A stretch of DNA of 64,000 nucleotides from Sipunculus nudus (GCA_026874595.1 CM049311.1:35385176-35449175); one strand, 5' to 3'; numbered from the stretch's first letter, positions 22,321 through 35,283 are shown. Translations and numbers: made by a program. Notes: a model not told the origin generated them from the sequence alone.

Positions 22321-23238
22321 TTGCTAGAAGACCAGATTGAAATTCAGGACATTCAACCTAGAATTCTAATATCCTTGTAACATTTAAATATTCAAATATT
22401 ATGTCACAGCATAAATAAACTGATTATAGAAGGAAAAGTTTCAATAATTGCAAACAATTTAAACTCATAAATCATGTGCGGAATGCATGATTATTAACTC
22501 AATTCATTAACTTTTTTAAAATTTCGCATGAGAGATTAAGAAATATTGCTGCTGGAATCGAAATCTTTCAATAAACTATAGAAAAGAATATAACAATGAA
22601 ACACAATGTTAACACAAATCATGTCTTTAAGTCTTTAAATTAATTTCACGGTGTCATTTTCATGAGCAAATTAAATTATAAGAAAACCTCAAGGGGTCAT
22701 GCAAAGTCGGATGGGTTGTGGGTTGTGAGGGGGGGGGGGGGCTTGGTCGCGGCACCACCCTCACCACGCTTCTGGGCCGCTAATAACAGAGACAAGTAGA
22801 ATCATCACACGAACTCACAATTATCTGTTTGTGGCTGATAAACCCCCACCTGCAAAATTAGTGGTAAGTGATCACATTTTTACCATGGGGGTAACAGAAA
22901 AGCTACTACATGTATCTGTAAATGCCACTCACATCATTGAATTGTTGGCATCAACTGTAAGAAAAAAATGCCAATCATTATTGAATCATACCTTTATAAT
23001 AAACATGTTCACCCATGCTCAGTGTTACCTGTTCTGAATAATAAGTGCATCATTTGCACAACGAAATGGTTTGTTACATTAAGTGGGCAATGACAAGTGA
23101 CTGCCAGAGCCGGCTTTAACTCTCCCGATCCTACAGACAGAAATTCGCGCGTTTACATATACGCTCGGACACCAAGAACTGGACGTCCGTAAGATTTTTC
23201 AAGCATCTCAGACGCTTATTCCTGCGTTCCTGAAAGCC

Positions 23239-23241
<3 letters not shown>
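21043..23241. other. Unassigned DNA with short simple repeats
   Basis: This contains a C run (about 21506-21519), (GA)n at 21538-21561, TATG/GT repeats at 22262-22321 and a G run near 22729-22741. No gene is supported. Confidence 0.5.

Positions 23242-23288
<47 letters not shown>
23242..23288. repeat. (TA)n microsatellite
   Basis: A TA tract. With the shorter TA tract ending at 23340 it forms the left flank of the Helitron pair. Confidence 0.95.
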
Positions 23289-23291
<3 letters not shown>

Positions 23292-23340
23292 GGTAGTGTT
23301 ACCCTCCGATGTAAAGTGCTCTATATATTATATATATATA

Positions 23341-24567
23341 TCTAATACTTATAAAAGGAATTCGGTTTACGTCTGTTCGCAATGTTCTCTAAAACCGCGT
23401 TGTGTACAATAGTGTGCCTTACACCATTTTAAAGATAAATATGCCCGCAGTGACATAGGCGATATGAGAATAAATAATTTTTAATGTATATATAATTTTG
23501 AGTGATTTTTCCATTTTTACTGACTTGCACAGAGGTAAGACCGAGCACAGCCGAACTGCCTTCGGCAATGACCGCAACGCATGCATCGTGGTCTTTCAAC
23601 CTCAACCACTACTATTGTTGATATGAATAACGCTTGCTTTCAGTGAGGGATTTGAGCCTGTCGGCCCTTCAATTGAACGAGGCTCTCACCCACGTGCGTG
23701 GTCAGTAAAAGAGAAAAACGCATGTTTCTCGCTTTATGAAATGGAGAGTTCAGTCCAGGAGGAATAATGACAAAACCTAATTCAAGGTCCCTATTTCACG
23801 AACAGGCGTGGGGTGGGGTTGGTTGGTGTCTGGGGTGTCAGGCCTCAAAATCTGTCTGATATGATGAAAAAGCTTGCGGCGGTTGAAAAAGAATACGGAC
23901 CCTCTGCATGAAGTCCCGTCGGGTTCGCTTCTGCTACTTACGAGGTATGCATATTTCTGTTTCTTTCTTCAGGAACAGTTTCCTTGCAACGCACATTTAA
24001 TAAATCTCTCATGTGTTCCTCACATCAACCTAATCTTCATACGTCCAACGATAGAATCCAGTCAAATATCATCGAAAACCAGAATGCCCCCGCGTCTCAT
24101 TCCGCTTCGCAATGTAAACACCATCAATGACCAGGTCTTCAGGTTAAACATACCGGGGTATAAGTTTCTTGCCACGAGGACAGCCCCACAAAATAAATGT
24201 TAAAAATATTGGAGCGACTGCAGGATCACTCACGCACTGTCTCCATGCACCAGGTTATGAGTTTATACGGACGGACGGTATGATGTCTAGGATTCATGTA
24301 ATTTAAAAGTTAGTGGCAAAATTAAGATACAAGCAGCTGGACATAGAAATGTTTTCTGTTCACAAAAGTATTGTGCCTCAGAGAGGAGCGTGAGTTATTC
24401 TGCAGTCGTGCCAAAATGTTTATACATATCTTATGGAGACAGTTTCCCATTGAAAACCTGTATTTTGTTAACTTTTAGAATAAAAAAATGAGCCAACATT
24501 TCACATCTCAGTTAATAAATCTCCCCTACCCCGGTAATAAGCCCGGTATACCGGGTCTATCAGCTAG
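23341..24567 (+). mobile_element. Non-autonomous Helitron-like unit A
   Basis: It begins TCTAATACTTATAAAAGG immediately after an A. It ends with the palindrome CCCGGTATACCGGG (24542-24555), eight bases, then CTAG (24564-24567) followed by T. A 5' TC, a 3' hairpin shortly before CTRR, and insertion between A and T with no target duplication are the hallmarks of Helitrons. There is no Rep/helicase coding sequence. The open frame 23874-24203 does not look like a conserved protein. It shares the whole unit with copy B except about 215 bp (roughly 24203-24418) that B lacks. Confidence 0.75.
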
Positions 24568-25572
24568 TAAACTTATAAAAGGAATTCGGTTTACGTCTGT
24601 TCGCAATGTTCTCTAAAACAGTGTTGTGTACAATACTGTGCTTTACATCATTTTAAGGTTATTATCCTCGCAGTGACATAGGTGATATGAGAATAAATAA
24701 TTTTTAATGTACATATAATTTTGAGTAATTTTTCCGTTTTTACTGACTTGCACGGGGGATAGACCGATCACAGCCGAACTGCCTTCGGCAATGACCGGAC
24801 TGCGTGCATCGTGGTCAGTCAACCTCAAATTACACTACTATTGTTCGTATGAATAACGCTTGCTTTCGGTGAGGGATTTGAGCCTGTCGGGACATAAATT
24901 TGAAAGAGGCTCTCACTTACGTGTGTGGTCAATAAAAGAGAAAAACACATGTTTCTCGCTTTATGAAATGGAAAATTCAACCCAGGTGGATTAATGACAA
25001 AACCTAATTCAAGGTCCCAATTTCAGGAACAGACATGGGGAGGGGTGGAGTGGTGTCTGGGGGTGAGGCCTCAAGATTTGTCTGATACGATGAAAAAAAG
25101 GTAGCTGTGGCAGAAAATGGGATACGGACCCTCTGCATGGAGTCCCGTTGGGTCCGCTACTGCTACTTACGAGTAATGCATATTTCTGTTTCTTTCTTCA
25201 GGAACAGTTTCTTTGCAAAGTACTTTTAATAAATATTTCATGTTCCTCACATCAACCTAATCTTTATACGTCCAAAGATAGAATCCAGTCAATTATCATC
25301 GAAAACCTGAATGCCCTCGCGCCTCATTCAAGTTCTTAATGTGAACATAACTGACCAGTTCTTCTTGGTAAACATACCAGGGTATGAATTTCTTGGCACG
25401 AGGACAACCCCACAAAATAAATGTAAAATATATCTATACATATCTTATTAAGACTGAAAACCTATTTTTTCTGTTAACTTTTAGAATAAAAAATGAGCTT
25501 ACAGTCCACATCTCAGTTAATATATCTCCCCAACCCCGCTAATAAGCCCGGTATACCGGGTTTATCAGCTAG
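24568..25572 (+). mobile_element. Non-autonomous Helitron-like unit B, in tandem
   Basis: This copy follows unit A directly. The junction reads CTAG then TAAACTTATAAAAGG, so the 5' TC is lost while the rest of the terminus is kept. Its 3' end has the same CCCGGTATACCGGG palindrome (25547-25560) and CTAG (25569-25572) before T and a (TA)n flank. It differs from A by roughly one base in eight to ten and carries a deletion of about 215 bp, so the duplication is not recent. Confidence 0.75.

Positions 25573-25577
<5 letters not shown>

Positions 25578-25625
<48 letters not shown>
25578..25625. repeat. (TA)n microsatellite
   Basis: A TA tract forming the right flank of the Helitron pair. Confidence 0.95.
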
Positions 25626-25629
<4 letters not shown>

Positions 25630-26502
25630 GATCCGGATCCCCCACCCCATTCTCTAAAGCCTTGGTTTACTCAGAATGAATCAGCTGCCTAGCTTAATCA
25701 GATCAGATCATAGTTTGTAAGTGGTGTTTTTGAGGGTGTTTTTATTAAAACTTCAAAAGGGATATTCTGTTCTCTTAACATTTTGTGTGTGTCCACTCTT
25801 CCTAATACCTTTTAATTCAGGCAAAATTATCATAAATATAATATAAATAATAATATTCTTAGTCATTATCTAAAATTTCATATTTTGAACTCTTCTTTTA
25901 TATTTTTTTCATGTGAGTGTTGCACTGTTAAACATGAGGAATCCAATATATAACTTGTATGGCGAAAGTATTTGTGGACACCTATACGAAATCCAAAATC
26001 CTTTCCCGTATCCGTGGGAAAAGCTACTGCACTCTCAAGTATTACATGTCAATAGAACAAACACGGCAGAAAGCATATAATTTTCGAACAAGACTCATCA
26101 CTCACATAGAAAGAAAACCTTTTACTTTGCTATCAGACCAATCATTTACATAGAATCATTCTATTTCAGCAAAACAGTTTCCGATTAATATAATTGGTCT
26201 GAAACCTGTACTGTTTGATTATTTTTTACGTCTCTGTACCAGCTTGGAAAAGTAGTACCTCCTGTAATTCGACTGTGCATCAACATTCACTTTTTTATAA
26301 TTCTGAAGATACCCGAACTGATGGAGACAATATATGACACATCTGAGTCACACAAATATATAAGCGAAGTTAAGTTACATTCGCATTAGATATACACAAT
26401 GTTTATGTTTAAACACTAATTTAATAAAAACACTATAGACAAATTTCTATGGACAATTATTTTTCGAAAAAATGATCGGCGATTATAATACTTAAAAATG
26501 CA

Positions 26503-26504
26503 AT

Positions 26505-26540
<36 letters not shown>
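26503..26540. repeat. (CA)n microsatellite
   Basis: A pure CA tract followed by a short TA tract. Confidence 0.95.
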
Positions 26541-26555
<15 letters not shown>

Positions 26556-26900
26556 AATATATTTATGCTCTGTAAACCTTTGATCGGATATGTTTAAAAT
26601 AATTCAACAAATAAAAAATGTATATATCCTGTCCCTTTTGTAAAAAAGTCACGTGCCTTTTACAGTATCTTAATCAATTTACAGATATTGCAGAATAAAT
26701 CACGGTCTGTCTTTCACAGTTAAGCTTCCATATATCACATCTATAAATATCACGCAATATTTATGAATTTAGAATCATGTTTATATATTTTATAAAAATT
26801 TGATTAATTGTACATTAAAATTCACAAAAAAAGAGTATTCCCCACATACCCAAAATATGCAACACAAAATATTTAAAAATGATCAAACAGGCGAGACTAT

Positions 26901-26901
<1 letters not shown>

Positions 26902-26948
<47 letters not shown>
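26902..26948. repeat. (TA)n microsatellite
   Basis: A pure TA tract. Confidence 0.95.
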
Positions 26949-26953
<5 letters not shown>

Positions 26954-27934
26954 TTACATTTTCATGTTTCTACTAAATACGGACAAAGACCGTTTTCTCA
27001 TATGTCTTAATTTTTGCTTACTTGTTTTCTGTCGTGGGTCTATAACTGATTTAACACATGACGTGCAAGAGAAGTAAATGTAGGCGTTTTTTGAAACGCC
27101 AACAGGGATGTTTATCAACGTCATCAAATAAAGAAACGGAGCAGAAATAAGAGAACGCTTACCAAAACTGGTACGAGGGAAAACAATCAGAAGCCTGGAT
27201 AGGAAATACGAGCTATGTAACTGATATACAGCGAACAGCTCTGTGAGCCGCCTACGACAACATCGCTTTTAGAGTAGAATGAGCCGTATTCACGCTAAAA
27301 GGATGAGCCTAAGAAAATATAACTACGTATGACTGATGGTTATTTGCCACAACGCTGCAAACTCAGTCGCCTGATTACCAGTTGCGGGGATGCAATTTAT
27401 TCAGTAACTAACAAAGGTTGATTTAAATACAGAGCTCCCGTGACTAAATCCGGGCCCAAATCCAAAATGGAGCCCGGGCATCTCTTTGCTTAGTCCTCTT
27501 GGCTAATGTAGACATCCTAAGTGACAGAAGAAAATCCCAGGCTTTCGCTGTCTTTTTTATCCCATCAACAAGCAAAAGAAAACAGAGACCGCGTAACCTG
27601 TGGTTTCACTGTTACATAAATACTTTAAACAGTGTATAACCAGGGAGTTGGTCTCGAGTGTACAGTTATTTCAATCATTACTATATTGTTGATGGTTAAC
27701 CAAACCCGTCTAGTAGCCATAAACCCCACAATTCAAAGCGTGTGAGCTATAACTTCAGAGTAACATATACTATTCAAGGTAAGAATCCAGGAGTATTACT
27801 CACCGTACCTTGGTGTAAGCCTTTATTCTTATTGTTATGGTCCTAGGAACAAGGCCTCCATGTTTAAGTTATAACAAAATGGCGGGGAACAATGCATCTT
27901 TTTCATTACCCTGCAAAACCGTACAGCCAGTACT

Positions 27935-28185
27935 GAAGATACATGAAATTTTCAGGGATTTTTGTTTATTTGCCAGGAAAAATCGATTGTGGTGTGCACA
28001 TGACCCGGATCCAGAAAGGACTTCCAGGAATGTCCACAAATGTGCAGTCACATATGGACGATTGAACATGGGAATAAGGGCCGAATTAGTGAATGCAAAC
28101 ACTTGTTGTAGAACTTATGCCCCAATGAATCTGGGAATATGGGGTCAATAAGTGAATGAAAACATGGGTTTCGGAGTCCCCTATA
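27935..28185 (+). repeat. Dispersed repeat family R1, copy 2
   Basis: It begins near GAAATTTTCAGGG, passes ACATGACCCGGATCCAGAAA and ends after AATAAGTGAATGAAAACATG. It contains two sub-units of about 70 bp (one ends AATTAGTGAATGCAAACA, the next AATAAGTGAATGAAAACA). It matches copy 1 in reverse complement. Confidence 0.65.
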
Positions 28186-28755
28186 CGAAGGCCTGCATTC
28201 TCTAGAATGCATATTTATAGTTTTAATTGTATTCACTTCGTAGAGAAAGAAAACATCAGGTGAATATTCAGTACATCAAACGAGAAAAAAATGATTACTC
28301 AGCTGTGAATCGAGTGATAAAAACTTCAGTTAAACCTATGTTTATTCATCTACCGTGTCTGTAGAATTTTATTTCCGTGTTACCCGTCGTATATATATTA
28401 ATGAAATGTAGGTTCTTATAATGCCTCTGTGACGGATTTTTGGCGTTGTTTATGTTAATAAACATGGTACACGCGCCCAAGGTAACAAAAGAAGGAAAAA
28501 CAAAACGTAAATAACGCAGCTGAAGCTGGTTGGTTGCATGTGTGGAGGGTCACATGTGCAAAGCTCTGGTTTGTCTCCCTTGCCGCTAGGTTTCCTTGGT
28601 TAATGTGTTTTGATTATTTTTGCGAACCCCCCCCCCCCACATGTTATTGATATAAACAAAATGAGCAGACTGTTAACCGTGGGATCAGTGGTTTTGGCCT
28701 GTTTTTATGAAAGATTCAGGTGATTTTCAGATTAGGGAATACAGCCCTTTAAATT

Positions 28756-29067
28756 TGGCAATTTCATTTATGCAATCTACTCTGTTCAGTGGGTCAGGAA
28801 ACAAATTTCGTTTATTTAAACCTCGTTTGATTTCAACTTGGCCAGTTGGTTCATTCAACAAAAGTATATACGTATGATTTCCACTCAGATAATCTAGATT
28901 ATTACCAACAATATCGCAATTTCATTTATGTAATCGACTCTGTTCGCTGGGTCAAGATTTTTTTTTCCTTAAGTTAAACCTCTTTTGATTTCCTCTTGGC
29001 AGACAAATTGTTCATTCAACAAAGTATATACGTATTATTTCCACTCAGATAACCTAGATTATTAACT
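28756..29067. repeat. Two-copy tandem duplication, about 155 bp each
   Basis: 28756-28914 and 28915-29067 share GCAATTTCATTTATG, TCGACTCTGTTCGCTGGGTC-type phrases, AAACCTC(G/T)TTTGATTTC and AAGTATATACGTAT, with moderate divergence. No coding content. Confidence 0.8.
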
Positions 29068-29879
29068 TTAAAAGCGCTTCCCCCTGTATGATAAAAAAAG
29101 CAAGTTATTCAAACTGCGCCCACATAAAATTTTTTTTCAGAAATGTCTTCTCTGTCTGCACTTTCGGTAACGTACAACACAATATTTGTATGTGACTTGT
29201 AGGGCAGACAGCTTCCCCTGCACTTAGTCCTCTGTTATACATGTAGGCACCAAGTGTACTTATTTAGTAAATGCTCCGATTTTAATATGCTAATTAAGTG
29301 CTTTGTTGGTACAAAAATTAAAACGGATTATGATTATTTCATATTTATTATTTTGAAAACATTTGAATAAAAGTATCTTTTCATCTTACGAATTCACTTA
29401 CCAGATCAGACAAATTAAATAAAAACCTGTATAAGGTCTAAAGAGAGAAGTATCAACCCAAGTCCCATTTATTGTTGCACATTAGCTGAGAATACATTGT
29501 TATTTAAAATAAAACTAACAAAAAATCTGGAGCTTTTATATATGGCACCCTGTCCATTACTCATTTTAATGAGATGTTTGAGTACTTTTTATAATTTATC
29601 TCAAACATTTATTTGTATTGATGTTTATAAATAATTTGATATTTGTTCTAGTTACACAAAATTTGTAATTTCACACTTCTATTTTAGAATGAAATGTGTA
29701 ATTTAATTCAATTAACTCAACGGTCTCAGATTCATACACCCTATTTTACGGGGTTTTTTTTAATGTGACTCTAATATTTTATTTGAAATGTAATATCTAA
29801 AAAATACATTCCTGCTGCTGTGGCGCTTTCTGTCCTCTAGAAGAAAATTTCTATTTGCCTACGCAAGGCCATTAGAGTC

Positions 29880-30285
29880 CGATTTCACAATTTTCAAGTC
29901 CTTTAGTTTCCAGTCCAAGTCCACTTTCTTCATGTCCGAGTCATTTGGAAACCGAGCCCAAGTCCGAGTACAATACAAATCTCCTTCTTAAAAAATGTTA
30001 AAATGGAAATTTGAGATTATCATGTATATTTTAAGTTTATACACATGCTTCTACTTGAATCTTTTTAAATATTTAGCTCCCGATGCAGGTCTAAAATGTG
30101 GTATATATTCTATCTGTTAGTAGTTCGCACATGGATATAAATTTTTTGTTGTATGTAACTTTCTTCTACTGTACTGTAGAAGGACTCGGCCGTATATCTC
30201 GAGTCCTTACCTCCGAGTCAGAGTACAAGTCCGAGTCCGGGACCCTCGAGTCTAGGTCCGAGTCAAAGTCCCTAAAAAGTTGATT
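29880..30285. repeat. GAGTCC/GTCCGA degenerate hexamer clusters
   Basis: Two clusters, 29875-29975 and 30180-30283, are rich in AAGTCCGAGTC and close variants in the same orientation, separated by about 200 bp of ordinary AT-rich DNA. They look like subterminal repeats of a DNA transposon, but no termini were found. Confidence 0.5.
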
Positions 30286-30344
30286 CAACTCGAATCATAC
30301 ATCACCGGTTTGTTCGCAACATAACTGAACAATCTTGAACAGAA

Positions 30345-30540
30345 TCTCATGAAATTATCAGGGCATTTCAGAATGCGCAAATGAAGAATCGACAAGATTT
30401 GGTGTGATTCCGGCACATGATCCGGAAAAAGGAATGTCATCATGGAATATTCATAGAGGTAGAGTCACTTATGCATGAATGAACCTCGGAATATGGGGCG
30501 AATAAGTGAATGCAAACACGAATATGGGAGCATTCCACAA
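30345..30540 (+). repeat. Dispersed repeat family R1, copy 3 (shorter)
   Basis: It begins GAAATTATCAGGG, has CACATGATCCGGAAAAAGGA and ends after GCGAATAAGTGAATGCAAAC. Only one of the two internal sub-units found in the other copies is present. Confidence 0.65.
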
Positions 30541-32479
30541 CACGGAAACCATATGGCTGAGGCTTGCATTCCTTGGAATATACATTTCTCATTTATACTG
30601 ATTGAATTTATCATGTATTATCATGAATCATTTATTTAACGCATAAGAATTTATCATTTAGCCATATCAGCGAGGGAGGTTATCCTGGCTAATAGTTCGA
30701 ATAACCTAAAGTCAAATACAGGCTTTACCTAGGATAATTTGAAATAAGGAACTGTTAAGCTGTAAAAAAAGGTAATTAATTTGTTTTAACGAATCGCCGC
30801 TCCCACTTTTCATGGATTAATATTTGTTTGGCAAATGAACCCATGGTCCCTGGTGATGTTACTAATTTGTTCCATGGCTCAACTTCTTTAAATATATCTT
30901 AAACGTATGAAAAAAGGACTACATTTTGGGTTGATTATATGCACTATTTCAAAATCTGACAAAAGTTTGTATTTTCTTTGCAGGCTGGCAAAATACTACG
31001 CTTTGTGTCTCAACCGGTGTGTGTTTGTGTGATGGTGTGTGTGTGGCTTCAGATACACTTACAAAGCATTCATTGCCGCTGACATCTCGCCCTCATACTC
31101 AGTGGATAGACGCAGCATTCGTTCTAGGTCTGTTACAGGACCAAAACTGTTCAGACCATTGATGAACCTTATTAATAACGTGTTTCTGGTACAATTATTT
31201 CAACTAACATGCAGGCAACTAATCCCTCTGGCAAGGGGCACACTTGCATAGAAAATATAGTCTTCTTAGACACCTCAATATGAGTTTATATCGATATTCA
31301 TTCGAAAAAATGTTAGAGAAAACGTACCTAGAAGTAAGTTTGAGGTTCATGATGAATACTGTCTTTTGCTTGAAATCAGCATCAGAGAGTCCAGAAAGCA
31401 GGTTTTGATTACAATTGTAGTGTTATCTATGTTCAATCTATTACTGTTTCACATGTTTTAAGAAATATTGAGGTGTTATTAGCTGCAGTGACACAGTTGA
31501 TGAATGCGATATCCATAGGAAAGAAACAAAATATCTTCATCCAAGGTTGTCTATTATGTATATAACTCCATAATTGAGGGATGGTTTAAACTAAACAACG
31601 GTGGATACGAAAGACTGAATGGCTGAATTAATCATAAATATATATCATTCACTAGATAGCACTCAGAGACCGCATACCACCACCAACACTCTGAATCACC
31701 AAATTCCTTAATTTACCATGATACTGATTTAGCTTCCGACTTTATGGAGGTTGGTTTTACGGTGTTGAGGAATTTATTTATAAATCAATATTGAGGTCAA
31801 AATGTTTTGTGGGTGAATAATCTTAGGTGCATATCTATCGAATACTAATGCTTTTCTTCGATTTTTTCCTTCTTCTATCCATGTTTGCGCTTTATCTCAA
31901 ATATAGCTGAAAATCAAACACTCCTATTATCGCCCAGTTTGGGGGAAAAGTGTGTGTGTGTGTGTGTGTTTTTTTTTGGGGGGGGTCCAGTAATGTCTTG
32001 GCGATTGCAAACATCTAGTTAAACACTGATGTTTGCTAGGACATATACTTAACCAAACAGAATGAAAATGTATGTCACTCAGACTGGGTCACACTAGCAT
32101 TTCATGCTTTCATAGCATGTAGTTCGAATATTTGCACCATTACTTAAACATGTATAACAAATGTAAGGACAAAAAGACTGCTCTATCACACAATAGTAAT
32201 TATATGGCAATGAATTGTTTCTTGCGTGGTACTTTCACACAAAACTTCATCAACGTCCGTTTAAACCTTTGGCTGAAATTGCCAACAAACAAATCAAACA
32301 ACCGGGGCCAACACAAAACATGTTACATCAGGGCGGGTATGAACTATTTGAACATAGAAAACTTACTGATGGATCACAATGTCACAGTGGTAATGCAATA
32401 TAGTAAATATGCAGAACAGTAATTGGAAGATTGTTATAAAAATAGTAGTACAGTACGATAAAGTAATGACTGACTGACT
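30541..32479. other. Unassigned DNA
   Basis: No gene is supported. A (GT)n tract followed by T and G runs lies at about 31952-31985. Confidence 0.45.
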
Positions 32480-32764
32480 GAAAGTAAAGTCGGCGCTCGA
32501 ACCAGTCACAGGTCTCCGGAAAATCCGGCCTGTACTGGCTGTTTGACAGTTTGCGTCGATCAGAGTTAGATATTTAAGGCGAAAATAGAAGATACTGATA
32601 GAGTGGAAGATCTTTGTGAGAGCGATGGAGGAAGCCGGAGAACCCAGAGAGAACCACCAACCTTGGACGGACAACTACAACCCATTCTCATGGCAGCACC
32701 TGTGATCGAACCCGGGTCGCCAGCGGAGAAGGCCGCGCGTTTTCCCGCTCAGCTGTCCTGGCCC
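32480..32764 (-). mobile_element. tRNA-derived SINE
   Basis: Read on the minus strand it starts GGGGCCAGGACAGCTGAGCG, containing a pol III A box (CAGCTGAGCGG). About 35 bases later comes a B box, GGGTTCGATCAC (near 32716-32705). The body continues with GGTTCTCTCTGGGTTCTCCG and GCTTCCTCC, a phrase typical of conserved central domains in marine-animal SINEs, and ends near 32490. The head does not fold into a complete tRNA. Both promoter boxes are intact enough to suggest past pol III transcription. Confidence 0.7.
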
Positions 32765-33442
32765 CATACGATATAGTAATGGGAATATTGAATTTTATAC
32801 CGAGATCGAATACCATTCCAAATTTCAAGACTCTAAGTAAAGCCTGCCTCTGTTCATTCAAGTTATTATTAATGGTCGATTTAATTCAGGCTAATGCAGC
32901 TTGTTTAGATAATTTAGTCAATACTATCAATCACACTTATAAAAATAAGAGAAATATTGTCATAAGCGATATTCATAAGCCGGCGGTTAAAAGATGTAAG
33001 ACTTTAATGCATGTTCTCATTGTCGTGAGCGGCTAATTAAATCTTAGCGCAGTTAAGAAAGTCCCTGAGCCAGTTATATGATAAATGAGCTTAAACACCC
33101 GGGGCTAAAGCTCTAATGAACATCTAGCCTCAAAGGATTGGAGTAATGACTAATTTTGATAAATTGATTACAAAACTGTCGTATCATAATTGCCGCTAAA
33201 TAGACTTGTTTTGTGTGACAGCATGTCTCAGAATGTTAAACGTGTCTGAGGAACTTGCTATAAAACATTGATTTCTCCCATGATAAAGAGTCAATTGGAT
33301 GCCAGCGTTAGCCAGTTACATTCAGAGTGCTTTTGGCGCTTGACTTAACCCAATATGGAACTATATAATTGTGCATGAATACAATTTTCGAAAAGATATA
33401 AACATTTATATACATGCATACACATTTATCCATATATACATT
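32765..33442. other. Unassigned DNA
   Basis: No gene is supported. The 85-residue open frame at 32779-33036 has no recognisable domain. Confidence 0.4.
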
Positions 33443-33448
33443 TATATA

Positions 33449-33487
<39 letters not shown>
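33443..33487. repeat. (TA)n microsatellite
   Basis: A TA tract with one TG interruption. Confidence 0.9.
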
Positions 33488-33491
<4 letters not shown>

Positions 33492-33758
33492 GCATATGTA
33501 TATGGATATTTGAAAAGAAAACAAACGTATTAAACGAAAGTTTCTATTTTTTATTTGTAATATATGTCAAATATCATGTCAAATATGCCAATATCAGTAT
33601 ATATATTTTAACTTTTTTTTGGTAATATTTGAGTAATTGTATGATATACACATATATCGAAAATAAATATTAATTGATTATATGTTAACTATGTGCGTCT
33701 GGTTTCTTTTTAGATATTTACGTCCTTAGGTTCTTTAGATTTGTCGTTGATTTATTAA

Positions 33759-34221
33759 AGGGGCCCAATCACCTATCTGACCTGTAAAACAAAAGGTAAT
33801 CCCTAGAAATTTTTATAATAATAGGCAAGAAAACGTGAATATCACCGCATACCAGCTGCTTGTTTGGTTGTTATCAACGTGTTTATAATATGTGGGGGCC
33901 CGCCAAAATTATCAAAACAAATTCAACAAGGGCATCTTGCAGCAAGTCAGATAAGCCAGAGCTTTGCAAATGGTGTTTTGCAACAAGTGACCTTTCTACC
34001 TCCTCATATATGCAACCTATCACCTGAGTTTACATGTTTTTCCCATTCGTCAAAATTGCTGTGTTTACAAACATGTTGTTGATAAACAAGCTAATGCATC
34101 CTTCACGAAGGAGCTATAAGAACTTTTCACAACCAAAATTACCCTTAGATCATTAATATATACACAGAGGAAGCCAGATCTCACAGAAATTCTTTTTCAA
34201 AAGGTAGGTGAACGGGTACCT
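33759..34221. mobile_element. TTAA-flanked MITE, copy 1 (piggyBac-like)
   Basis: The left end AGGGGCCCAATCACCTA and the reverse complement of the right end, AGGTACCCGTTCACCTA, form a 17-bp imperfect inverted repeat. TTAA sits directly outside both (33755-33758 and 34222-34225). TTAA target duplications are the mark of piggyBac-type insertion. The 463-bp body has no transposase. A second copy lies at 45298-45736; shared phrases include AGCAAGTCAGA and TTGCTGTGTTTAC. Confidence 0.65.
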
Positions 34222-34388
34222 TTAAACAGAGAATATTGAAAAAAGGTATGTTTGAATAAATCCTGGAGAGTAAACAGGAGAACATTTTTATATGCGACAC
34301 CAGTTCTAGGACAAGCCATTATATTTTCTACAAGGAATGATTTAGGGATTAACAGTGCCTGGATAGGGAGCTCACACTCTTACACACT

Positions 34389-34390
<2 letters not shown>

Positions 34391-34471
<81 letters not shown>
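34391..34471. repeat. (TA)n microsatellite
   Basis: The longest single pure TA tract in the window. Confidence 0.95.
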
Positions 34472-34473
<2 letters not shown>

Positions 34474-35215
34474 GTACATACTTTTCTTTTGTGGATATTG
34501 GTATAATTGGGTCACACCTAAGGGATATACGATATCTTTGAAACATTATTAAAAGCTTAAGTTCAGTTAGTAAATGCATTAAGTCATATGCTATATAATA
34601 CGCTGGTTCTCCAGCAATCCCCTTGTAATGGAACATAGAGTTAGGTGGATCGACTGGCGTTCTGTAATAACATTTGTGATAGAATTTCTCTAATGCTCTT
34701 TTTCCTCTATTCACTATTCACTCTTTTTATGCCACGCGTATCATTAAGGTTATATCAAATTTGCAATAATATGTGTATATTCTCTTATTTAGACTGAGTA
34801 CAAAACCTTTCCAGTTAAACCTTTCAGGCAAACGGACTCATTATTTCCTATGTACCTGGTACGTACTATGTTTATGTGTGTGAGTAAACATGGTCCACAT
34901 GTGCATATTTGTTTACCCTAACAAGACTGCGAGACTTTAGGTCAGTAGCTACGCCATACATGCGCTACAATTTTCAAACAAGGAGAAGATACATGAAAGG
35001 AGAACGAACCACGCACAGAAGAAAACCGGCCGGATGCTTGAAAAATATGGATTTGTGAAGTTTTGGGCTATATGGCTACCGATGCAAGCTTATATATAGC
35101 TTATATGCACAACATATATATTAAGACAGAAATATTGGCGGGTACTATAATATATTAAGAGGAAAATTGCCATTTTCATGTATATTTAACATACCTGACA
35201 CATAAGCTAATACAA

Positions 35216-35217
<2 letters not shown>

Positions 35218-35279
<62 letters not shown>
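35218..35279. repeat. (TA)n microsatellite
   Basis: A pure TA tract. Confidence 0.95.

Positions 35280-35283
<4 letters not shown>

Larger units (their letters stand above)
25626..27934. other. Unassigned DNA with microsatellites
   Basis: (CA)n lies at 26503-26540 and (TA)n at 26902-26948. No gene is supported. The short palindrome GGCGTTTTTTGAAACGCC occurs at about 27083. Confidence 0.5.

Noticed and set aside
23874-25339. Related frames at 23874-24203 and 25148-25339
   Set aside because: They are paralogous only because they lie in the two Helitron-like units; frames and stops are not conserved between the copies.
32700-32764. tRNA-like A and B boxes
   Set aside because: Not called as a tRNA gene: the stems do not complete a cloverleaf and the sequence continues into a SINE body.
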